Source: Euptelea pleiosperma
Taxonomy: Eukaryota; Streptophyta; Magnoliopsida; Ranunculales; Eupteleaceae
Direction of reading: 5' to 3'
Length of the DNA: 64,000 nucleotides
Assembly (NCBI GenBank): GCA_035048495.1
Contig: CM068542.1
Coordinates: 38,035,109-38,099,108, forward strand
The translations under genes and the position numbers were made by a program. The notes beneath the pieces were generated by a model, which saw only the letters and a list, made by a program, of their open reading frames with translations, was not told the DNA's origin and did not search any database. Each line of letters starts with the position of its first letter. Positions within the stretch are counted from its first letter, which is position 1. Of this stretch, positions 11,771-23,700 are shown piece by piece.

Positions 11771-14700
11771 TCACCCAAACGGCGAAGGAACTGGCCCAGA
11801 AAGTGCATCTGATCTTTTAATACTTCCCATGCCACAGATGATGCATCCAGGAGCCGTTAGAGCCGAGAATTTGGCCCCACAAAGGTCGCAAACATCATGT
11901 CCAATGGTTGAAAGGCGGCTGAGTGTGGCAGCACAGAACTGGGAGGGATCTTCCAAGGGATCGATAGACTTGTTGGACAACCCCCTCTGAACACACATGT
12001 CAATCAGGCTCCTTAACTCATCTTGCTTACTTGCAGGTGCTTTGGAGAGAAGGAGATCGAGCATCTGCTTTGCATAAGCATAGTTCTGCACCTCCATGTT
12101 CCGTTTTATGGCAGTCCTGATGCAGTTTATTCGGTGCTTTGCTTGAAGAGGCAAAGAACCCAGATGGCGGGACAGTCTTGACATCTCATCTTTTGCACTA
12201 ATTGCACTGGGGCCTTGAACCTTCTGCAGCCGTCCAATTTCCTGTGATAAAACCAAATGATTTGCCATAATGAAGTACAGTTATATGTTGATTTTCACAG
12301 AGGCACAATTCTCTAGCCCAAAAATCAACCATTTGGATGATCCCGGCCATCCCACTTTTTAGAAGCAGCATCAGGAAATCAGGATTCTTCTTCCATCTTT
12401 GCTTCACAAGTTTGGCTTCAAGGATTACATGCTAGTTTATGGCTTTCTGTAATGAATTAAATTTGGGAAACAATACCTGAAGTAATGAAACTGCAATCTT
12501 GTACTGGGCACAGATTGTGGCTTGAGCTTTGATGTCAGCTCCACGAGACTGATCCTTGGCCAATGCCAGGAAAGCCTCATCAAAACAAGATAATGCATCT
12601 GAAAGTTGATTCTGCTCAAGGTGGGCAAGTCCAGTTTTGAAGCAGACTGAAGCAACAGCCCCACGGGGAACCTGAGAAAAAAGAAGCTAGATTAAAACCA
12701 GAAGTTTTACTGAACATAACACATGAGAGGAGAGGCAGCAATGGGCTATATAGACATACTTGACCAGGTCGCACAGCTGACGGTGGAGAAGTAGGTCGAG
12801 CAGGAGGCTTTCCAGTGTTGACAGAACCAGGAGCTTCGAAGGAGCTAAGATCAATGGGCTGTGAGGAGATAGGGACCTGAGCGGCTTGAGCCTGTGACTG
12901 CGGTGGGACACCAGCCTTACCCAAAGCTTGTGGTGGCACGCCACCATCTGGAAGTCCAATAGACCCAAGTGGGACAATTGGTTGTTGAGGTGCTTGAGGT
13001 GGAACACCACCGTCTGGAAGACCAATATCAGCTGCCACATTAGCTTGCTTAGAAGCTATCTTGTTGCCATCAACCAATTGAGAATTCTGATCTGATCTTG
13101 AAATGTACACCCCTGGAGGAGGTAAAGATGCTGCAACCTGGAGGGACGATATTGTATTCTGGAAAAAGTCCTCTGGGATAGGCCGAGCTGACACTCCCAC
13201 ACCCATCACCCCTGAAGCCGGCTGTGCCGTTGGTGCAGGTTGTGCCAAAGAGTCTATTCCAAATAGATCAGCTGGAGGAGCAGCAACTGCAGGGGATGTC
13301 GTGGATGTATTGGCTGCAGGAGCTGGTTGGGATAGGATCAGAGCAAGATCTTGGGATCCCCCAGATGATGACTTCCTACTCATGGGTGGGCCCAACCCCT
13401 CACCAAGTTTAAACTGCTTTGTTGCTTCTTTGATCTTATTAACATCCACTGTAGCAGCTGCAATTGGCTTGTCTCGTATCCGTATCTGTATCTTTTTCAC
13501 CTTTGATACTCCCTCCTCATCACTGCTGCTACCATCAGCAGCAGCACCATAGAGTGATTTCTTAAATTCTTCTTTGGCTCTTGCCTGCTCATCTGCAGCA
13601 GTGGCACCTGCCGGTTTGGCAAGGGTTTCCAAACCCATCAAAGAATCACCCTTTGAATCCCTATCAGCCACTCCATTGGGTTTATTGGGTATAGATGCTT
13701 GAAAACCATTCACCTTTTTATCACTACCTGATGCTGTTAATTTTTTAACCAAACTATCTTCCCTTACTTCTATCACATTCCCCCTTCCTTTAATTGCACC
13801 AAGGTAAACCCCAATATGGTCGGCAATGATGGATGGGATAGTACCATCATTGGTCCTCATGTATGGCATCACCTCCCCTGCCAGCTCCCACTGAGGTATG
13901 TCCTTCAAGTTGGTAGGTGTCTTGATTTCCCAGTTTCCACCACCCCACTCTGGCCCTTTAGGAACCATACTTTCAGCAGCAAAATTGGCAAAAATACCTT
14001 GTGTCCATCCAGTTGAACGGACTCTTAAAATCCTTTCGCAGTGTCGCCTCAGTTCTGAATCAGTACCAGCATCTTCCAACTTCTGAGCAAGACGACGCAT
14101 GGCACTGGGATTCAGGTGGCATATAAATAGGTCGAGCATGCTTTCAAAGTCTGCAATAACCTCAAAAGTTTCTTTTGCACTGTCGAACTGGCCAAACCTG
14201 CAATATCAATAATTGGGTTATAACTAAGGAAGAAACAAGCTATAAAAAAAGGAAATATAATTAGCAGAGGGCATCCGCTTAGCTCATGAGAACCATCAAT
14301 TTCCTGGATCCTAGAAACACAGTTATGTTATACATGATTAAACCAAGCACAAGACCTCCCTGGTTCTGGTGCATTCATCCACATACTGTTAAGTATATAA
14401 GCACATATGGAGTATAAATCTACACGTGTATAAAGTGCCAAAAGTCGAAAAATAATCTGTGCACAAAGTTGCTGAGTATAGGTTTAGATTTTAGAAAGAA
14501 AAAACATCAGATTTGCATAACAAACATGAACTAACGGCTACTTTTCCAATTTGGGGTGGGGGGCGGGGCGGTGGATTGTTATATAAAAAAAATTCAATTT
14601 TCAAGTTTCTCTATAATTTCATGTTTAAGTGCGTAAATATACCATCCAAACTTCTCAAAGTTGGTGAATTTTTACAAAACGTCTCCATGTTGAATTAAAC

Positions 14701-17700
14701 TTACTTGACCTAATTCCATTTTTTTTTTTGACAAGTAAATCTGTATATCAAAGAAGAGGAAAACCACCCCACTATGCAAAAGGATAACTAGAGAGACGGC
14801 CCTCTCTAGCAAAAACAAGAAGATGAGCTATCCACAGTTAGTAAACATCTCTTCACATTTTAACTGAGTGAAGTGTAAGGAAAGTCAAAGTTTAATACCT
14901 CCGGGGGGGGGGGGGGGGGGGGGGGGGGGTGGTGGGGGTGAGTGAGTGAGTGAGTGTGCTTTAAATGATGTAATGATTTTAGAACAGGGTAACTTTATCC
15001 AACCTAAAATCTTGAGCTACAACTGTTGGTGAGACCTGTTCGAAAGTTTCTGATGTGCAATGACCAGGCTTGAAAGAGAAACCATTGCAATTCAAGTCTA
15101 ACAAAAATGCTAAAATCATACAAAACTCTTCTATGAAAGGCCCTTTCACAGGCTGCATTTTAGAGTACCGTTATTTATTTGTCCAGAGTTTTTCCTTTTA
15201 AATTCTTTATGATCAGACCACTTAGGTCTTTACAGTGATCTCTTTTCATTCATGTGAAGTCAATTTAGACGACGTGAAAAAGGTACAATTTATTTTTCAT
15301 TAAATAGAGTCATTACCACAGCTATGGAGATGAGCAACTGTAGAATAAAAGTTGAGCAAACCTTCCTACGCTTACATTACAGATAAATAAAATTAACACT
15401 TCAGACAATGGTGTAAAGTCCACACCAACTACTTATATGATAAATCTAAGAGCTTTCTGTAGTTGAAACAAACGTGAGCTAAAGGCTGAAAGATAATGTT
15501 TGTAACATTTGGTAAAAATAAATAAATAAATAAAACTTTGCTCTAAAGCACTCATCCAGAGCATTAAAGGAATGATGTTTCTGTGGTCCATGGCTTTTGT
15601 GCAATGTAGAGGCCTTTTCTTTGAAGATTTTGTATTCCGCTGGGATTCTATTTGTTCCAAGGAAGGCGGTTAGGTTGCGCTCTTCCGTCCTTGTTGCACT
15701 CTCCCGTCCTTGTTGCGTGTTGTGTTTTAGGCTGCGTTTGTTTTTTTACAAATGTGCGCGCATTGGCGCTATTGTGCGAAACTCAGCCAAAAAATGTGTT
15801 CGCTTATAATATTATATTATATAATAAATATTATTAATATTATAGAATAATATTATTATATTAATATTATAATATTATTATATAATACATTATAATAATA
15901 TCATTATAATATTAATATTATATAATATTAATATAATACATTATTATTAATAATATATTATAATAAAAATATATATATATATATAATACTATGTAATATA
16001 TAACATATAATAAAAATCTATTATATTATAATATAATATATCCAATATATATATAATATATTATATGTATATCTAAACCGTATAAAAATATTTGAGTACA
16101 CGTGACAGTCTGGAAATGTGTATATATAATTTTATACAATGCAATATGATACACTGAATCAGATGCAACATCCACTATCATTTGCATAAACAAATGCGCA
16201 TAATCAATTTTCGCGCGTGATTTGTTGAGTTCGTCCAAACATCATACATTAGAATTTGCGCGCATTGAATGTGTGCGTATTCAAAGTGCACACGTCAAAA
16301 ACACGCGTGAAAAAAAAACAAAAGCAGCCTTAGTGATCCTTCTAAGGTCATCTCAACCTTTAAGGCTGTCTTTGTAATCCCTTTCTGGCTCTTTTGCCTT
16401 AATAATATACTTCAATTATCAAAAAAAAAAAAAAGGCACTCATCCATAGCAGAGCTTTCAATCTCAGGCTCGAATTGGAAGTCTTCTTTGGATTTCCAAC
16501 TCCAACAAGGCCAAGCCAATTCATAAAATTTCCACTTGTCCACGTCAATTATCTATAGTCATGAAAAAAACAATCTAAAAAAAAGGTAAGGACCTATATT
16601 GAAGAGTCTAGGGGAATATAAGATATAGGATTCTTCGAGGACTACTAGTCAAAAAGATAAGATAGTGAAATAACAAGAAAAGGAAAAGAGACTAGACTTG
16701 TCTCAATGGGATTTAAATTAGGTGCAGTGAGAGGAATCAGAGGGTGCCAGGTTATTAGAGTGTTGAAAGGAAGAGATAGACGAGATTAGGAACTGGAGGA
16801 AGAGTACAAGTAGTTTATGCTCACCTATGGAGACAACCAGGAAAAGGAAAGATACTGAATAGAGAGTAAAGGTGATAGCCCCACCACTTTTGAGCTTTTT
16901 AGCCTTGCACTACCAGTCCCAAGCCTAGAGAAAGGAAGGTGGCGTCAAGTTGGCAGCTGGTGGAAAACTTCTCCAAATCCTTTCACATCAATCCTGATTC
17001 CTCGTTTCAAGCAGCATCAACAAAGAAATTGGCCAAAAAAAATCGAATGGAGACACAGGATTTGTACAAACAACCCCATATAGTTGGGAGAAGGGCTACT
17101 CATAGTAAACTTGTCCCAACAAAACCAGGCGAAGCTTTAAGCAGTGCCTTGTAGAATTGTCAAAGAACCAGACATGCAACACTTGCAAGTAGATGGGGCA
17201 CATCAAGCAATATAGTGTATCAAAGGTAAGATTCCAACAACAGAAACTAGAAATAATCTCCCAAGAATATCTGTGACATCAAGGCTTGAAAACTATAGTC
17301 ATGTACTAATAGCTCTTGAGAAGAATTATACTATTAATCCTGATGGTTGTTCAAGCAAGCTACAGGAATGTAAAAAGTCAGCAATGTCAAAACATATAGT
17401 AGTCTTATACTATGTAATAAAACTGAAGTAAATTAAGTTAGGTTTAGAGGATATAGAATGTGAGAACTCAGCATCATTTTAGGTAGTGAGTCTAGTGACG
17501 ACAAATCCAAATAGATGACTTTAACAATCAAGAAAAAATCAAGTAGATATTAAAAAAAAAGTTAAACTGATCTGCAATTCCTACTGATAAGATACAATGC
17601 AATTTCAAATAATAAGATACAACGCAATTTCAAATAAATGGTTTTCAACAAATCTTACTACGATATGCATTATCAGTGATGCCATATACCCAAAAGTACA

Positions 17701-20700
17701 ATGAGTGATTGTTAAACTTGCATACTTGATACAGGCATATCCCAACTGGCGAAAGCGGTGGAACAAATGAGAAGTAGGAGGACACTGCGGATAATCTCTT
17801 GAACGCAGGAATTCATCCTTTAAAACTGACAAAGCAGTAGAGAAACGGAGGGCTTTGGTTGCATATATGCATCGCAACACCTAAGATAGTTCAAAATTCA
17901 TTCAGAAACAAAAATGAATGAGAAGTGCAAATATTCATGCATCATAATATAACTACTATATCACACCTGAGTAAACTGCGGGCCTGCTTGGGATAGTGAC
18001 ACAGCAAGGTCTCCACATATGGGAGAACCTCTAGCAAGAATATCAAGAGACCTTGGAGTAATGCGCAAACTGTCAAACCTTCATCCATTTAAGACATTGG
18101 AAGATGTCAGCTGTAACGACTAGCATCTGAATTCTGAATAAATAATAAACAAAATATAAAGCAGACTATAAGGCATTGATCTATCCTAATTTCGCAAAAA
18201 AGCAAGATGTACAGACAAATAGATCCTAAATATTATTCAGCAAGGTAAAAAAGTTCAAATATTTATATATGCACGCACACACACACATATACTGCTAGGA
18301 TGGATACAACATCCATAAATATTTGAATTGGGAGATGGAAAAACCTTGATGTTATTTGGTAAAGGATTTCTGATAGATCAAGCTTCTGCTCAAAATTTTG
18401 CTGCATTGTAGAGAAACCAATAAGGAGAGGTTCAAGAAGCCCAATAAGACAGCTCCTTATCTCAACCCCTTTCTTTTGTCTAGGATTTATATCTGTTCGG
18501 TTCGCGAGCAGTAATCGATCATTCAAAGCGCCAACCAACACTGCATGGAAGAAGTTCATTCTGATGGCTTAGAAAAAGAAAAGGTAGACTGGGGCATCAC
18601 AATTGATGAAATATGTCCACACCAGACAAGTTGATACTCTAGGGCTCTAGGCTGCTGAGGAACCTCAAACATGAAAAGAAAAGGAATCCAGAATTTGTAG
18701 CAAAAATAATAAGCAGCTGACCTGAATACGGCATACTAATAGAGAGAATGGTCCTGACTTTGCTATCCCATCCAAGCACACTAATGGCAGTTGCAGTTGA
18801 AAAGAGAAGTGCGGGCCCAACCCATAAAAGGGATCTAAAGTAAAAATAAGTTAAGCCTTTAAACAATATGATAAATTGATCATACAGTAAAAAGATATAA
18901 ACAGAGAAGGTACAAGTTCAATCACAGAAATCTATCTTTTGAGGATATTGAAGGGACTCCTTTATCAAATTTGGAATAACTGCTTGCCAGTATTTCTAGA
19001 TCTGCTGAAACAATCAGCACCCTGTGGCTAGTCAAAATTCCTGCAACATGGCCTCTAAGAGTTTCTTGCCAGTGAACCTGTGAAATAAAGATGAATGATA
19101 TAATATTACCAATTACAGGATTCCAATCACCATGCATGGCATTTTTAATACAGTACAATGAAATAATAGATTCAAAACACAACACAAGTGAAAACTGATT
19201 TCTCCAAGCTAGATCCGTAGGGATGGTAAAGAAAACAGACTAGCAGTTCCATGAAAACAAGTATTTATCATGTATTAAAAAGAACTCAGAAAGAGACACA
19301 TCCTGATAATCCGTGCGGTTGTATATTCAGCATTTCCCATAATAATTAACTCGTTAATGTCTTCACACATAAACCAAAGGTGCAAGATGTGTGGACGGCT
19401 AAGTGATAGATGTATCAGTATCAAAAATGGTAGATTAGAACCCCATTGGCATGGTTCAAAGTCTCAGGATTAAGGTATATGTCGGTCAGTTGAAAAATAC
19501 GATGCGGTACAAGAAAAACCCTCAATGAACTGTTCGGTCACCCCTGAGACCAAAACTTCTCAGCTGAGACATTCTGAGACGAAACAATATTTTAAACCAT
19601 GCTCATTGGTGCACTGTCATTGTATTACATGGTCACATTATGAGATATGTCCATCTAATCGTAAATCATGTTTTTGCTTCTAGTTGTTAGTTCATGAACT
19701 TTCCATGAAATAGTTTAGATTGTCTATGATAAAGTGGTATCCTTAAGTTTCCTGGGTGTTATCTGTTACTATGTATGATCTCGATTTAAGATGGTGTTCA
19801 ATCTTGTAGCTTGACAAGGTATTGCTAAATTCACAACCTTGAGGACAGAGGCTTGATTCCAAATTAACTTCTAGAGGGGGAAAGCATAAAAAAAATTTTA
19901 AAAATATTTTGTGGAAATGAAAATATTCCAGTAATGTTTCCTTTCAGCCACATGGTTGAAGTAAAAATAAAAATAAAAATCATATATTTCGTGGAAATAT
20001 TTCAAGATTTAATACCATGGTTTTGAGCTTGTTTCCAAGTGACGCGTGAACTTCAAGGAGAAGTGATGTTATGGGCACAGGGAAGATGAAGATAAACTCT
20101 TTGAAAATTGAGCAAGAAGGTTGAGCTGTTTGCTTGCCTCTCTTCTATCTCCTAACTTGATCTTCATATTGGTATTCGAGTGAGATTGATTAGTGATTGA
20201 AAAAGATAAGAGACGACTTTCCGATTGGAAGAAAACTGTTCTTTCGTTTGGTTACCCTAATTAAAAAATCTTATTAAGGATGCTGGTCTATTATATGTCA
20301 CTTTTAAATATACTGCATCTGCTGTCAACTGCCTTAAGAAGCTTCAAAGAGACTTTCTTTGAATGAAAAGGGGACTAAAGAAAGATACTATCCGATTAAT
20401 TGGATGGTGGTACACAAACCACTGATCAGAAGAAAATTAAAATAAATATAGTATAATGTATATATATATATATATATAACCTTCCTATGTAAATCATATG
20501 GGCTTCTCAGAGAAAAGGTCACCACTGGAGAAAATTTGATGAAAGCCTACTCAATCTGAGTTGAAGTTTTCTCTTGGGGGTAGCCTATTCTTGTCACATT
20601 TGGCGTTGCTCCTTAGACCTTTTTAGATTATCTAGGGTCATCCCAAAGGATGTCGCAGACTTATTCCTGGGGGTGGTCTTGTAGTCCTTTTGGAACTAGA

Positions 20701-23700
20701 GGGCACGTTTTGTGGAAGATCCTTCCATATGCTCTTTGTTGGGGAATACGAGAAAAGCGAAATTGAAGAATTTTGAAGACAAGAGCCAATCTTTGCTCGA
20801 TATTTGCAACGCTATATGGAGGTTGATGGTGGATTAGGCCCATGTGTTGAAGGAATTTAATGGAATTTTAAGTTGCTTATCTAATTGGTAATTGGAATCA
20901 AGGTTTAGAAATCGGCCGTTATGACGGATTCGGACCTACCCCGTTACGTTACGCCCCGTTAAAACGCCAAGAAAATAACGGCCATTATAACGAAAATAAC
21001 GGCCGTTTTTTTTCGTTATTTTTCCGTTATAACGAAAATAACGACCTTTATTTTCTGGAAAAAAATGTGAAAAAAAATGACAGTTTTTTTCCGTTATTTT
21101 CCATTATTGAAATTTTGAATTTCAAATTTCAAAATTCAAAATTTGAATTTCATCACCCTTTTTTCCATTTTTTCCCTTTACGTCCGTTATTTTTCATTTT
21201 TCCTTTTTTTTTCCGTTTTTGCCCCTGAGTGTTTCTTCGTTATAACGGAAAAACGGTAACGCCCCCAGACCGTTATACCGTTATAACGGTCCCTTTTAAA
21301 CCTTGATTGGAATAACCATAAAATAGTAGTGGAAGGAAACCTGAAGGAGTCAAACCTCAATGGAAGAAACTAAAGTGCAGTAGAGTAAACTCAATTTTGA
21401 TGGGAGTGCCTTTGCTTCTCTGGGGCAGCCAGGAAGGATTGGTGGAATCTTTGGGAAACGTGGGGATGGAATTCTTAAAATATTCTCGGGTCCTATACAA
21501 GAGGCAGAGTCTAAAGAAATCAAATATCTTCTTCAAGGCCTCCAAACCTGCAAGGACAATTTTGAAGGCTCATTGGAGGTGCAGGGAGATCTAGTAGACC
21601 TGCCAATGTAATAGATCACAATAGAGAACCAGTAAGAGGATGGACTTCTATTTTTTCTAGTACGCTAAGAAGTGTGAATGTAGTGGATTTTTCAGCAAGA
21701 AGTGGTGTATATAGAAGTATAGAAGTTGTTTGCATATAGGGAAAACTCTTCCCTAGTTTTCTATATGTTACTTTCATGTAATACTGTACTTTATACTTCT
21801 ATAAAAAAAAATGCAAAAAACAGATAAATTAATAACACATGCTGAAAATGCAACAAAAAATAATTGATGCAACAGGTTTCAGTCAAAACAGAAAAGACAG
21901 AGATTAACAGGGGTGGGCTTGTATTTTTTTTTTTTTTTTCAGCTCCTACATTGGAGTTTTTTTTACCCCTTTTCCATTTTTTTAATGTCCATCTTTACTT
22001 ATCAACAAAAAGATCATCACCATCATCATCTAAGCCTTGTCCCAAATGTTAGGAGAAAAAAGAAGATATGGAACAGAATTAATTACCTGGAGTACAATCT
22101 CATTTACTTTCAACTTGATTGGCTTTTTCCCTTTCGTGTTTGGCGATATATGTTGATCGTCATTAGTTGATGTGCCATCATCAGTTGATATGCGGTATCC
22201 TTGAATCAGCTTTGACAAGCCAATATGGCTCCCATTAGAAGCATACATGATAGTTGATTCTACAATAACGGAAAACTATGATCACTATGAAATGATTAAC
22301 TGAAAGCTGTGATCACTATGAAATGATTATCAATGATTACGCTATAAACATGAAGAAGCTTTTCTTTAAGCCACCTATTGGTGAAGAAAAGATGCGATCG
22401 ACTTCAGTTTCAAACATAAATTCCAGTGGACCCCGAATTGAACCAACATTTGCATCAGCAGATGAATTCACGTCAGGTACACCATTATTTTCACCAACTT
22501 CTTGTGAAGAAACCCCAGGCAGAATATACAAAGCCAGGCCAGTCTTATCATCCTCCAGAACAGCAAACTGATTTTCATTAGGGCCAATCAATGCTGCATC
22601 TCGGCCTAAATGACACAAACATGCAGAGTTAGGGTTAGTTAGAGCAAATAAGTAACAGAAAATAAGCATGTTAGAAAGATTGGCGAACCTTTGATTGTGA
22701 TTCCTTTACTATTGGCCGACTGGAAATCGGTTTTTTCCCAATAAACTACAACTTCATTTGTAGCACCACTGAACTCGAAAACAACAAGAAATAGGTGTTG
22801 CTTTGTACTGTAAAGCATGTTTTTGGAATAGAATTCGATATTTCCAGGAATCTGAAACCAAATAATGGATGAGTGCACTAAAATGTACAAGTGAACTCAT
22901 CCACACAGTAATAGGGTACTACATTGAAAACTTGTAATGGAAATAAAATAGAAGTTCCACCATTACCGAGGAATAGAGCTTCTTGTATATATTATCCCCT
23001 CCAGAACAGAGATTATATGCCATAAGGTTGGTGCCATCTATATAAAATGCCCTGACAGGATAATGAAGAACTCGGTTCTCTTTATTGAAGAAATTCAGCT
23101 CCAAATGAAATGGCTGCAAGTGAATCCAATGATATCAGTTAGAAAAAGGAAGGAAACAATAACAAAAATATTAGGGTGACAAATTAATGGAAATGTTTCA
23201 GCAGAGTACCTGACAAACAGGAACATCCTTCAAATGATGGTTAGCGTCCGAAATAGTGATGAGAGGCAACCGAGATATTGGAGCACTTTTGGAGTGACCT
23301 TCCATGAAATGCTATAAGGAGAGTACATTATACAGAAGGAACGAACTATTGTAATCAAAAGAATGGAGAAATGAATGGGAAATTGTATCCAAACTATGAA
23401 AAGATAGGTTTTAGATACTACCTAAATAAGCGAGTATCTAAAAGAATTATACCACTTAAAACTGTGGTGAGCATGGCAAGCGATAGGGATAACATCATAA
23501 CTAACTGAAGTATGCTATAGCAATAGAAGCTTGAATAGAACCTATTTGACTATCATAACTAGATCTGACCACCATCACTACTATTAGAGTATTTGAGCAA
23601 ATATTATATGGATATGGATATGGATAAGGATTATGTTAGCGGATGGTGTTTTCCCGCGCACGTGTCGTGTTGACCTGACGACCCGTTGGTATACATAGTT

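Larger units (their letters stand above)
14198..17725 (-). other. TWD40-1 intron 21 (3.5 kb)
   Basis: Separates the 155-nt exon 21 from the 1,438-nt exon 22; donor AA/GTATGC, acceptor TTGCAG/G. It contains a LINE 3' fragment, a 27-nt G run, and a LINE with a nested MITE. From 16,450 to 17,700 there is only AT-rich sequence with no gene or clear repeat. Confidence 0.85.
19078..22086 (-). other. TWD40-1 intron 16 (3.0 kb)
   Basis: Holds two hAT-type MITEs (19,450-19,601 and 20,899-21,305), a (TA)n run near 20,458-20,478 and otherwise AT-rich unique sequence. The open frames inside have no domain. Confidence 0.85.

Noticed and set aside
13103..13552. 149-residue open frame on the + strand
   Set aside because: It is the antisense shadow of the Pro/Ala-rich exon 22 of TWD40-1, whose - strand frame is conserved.
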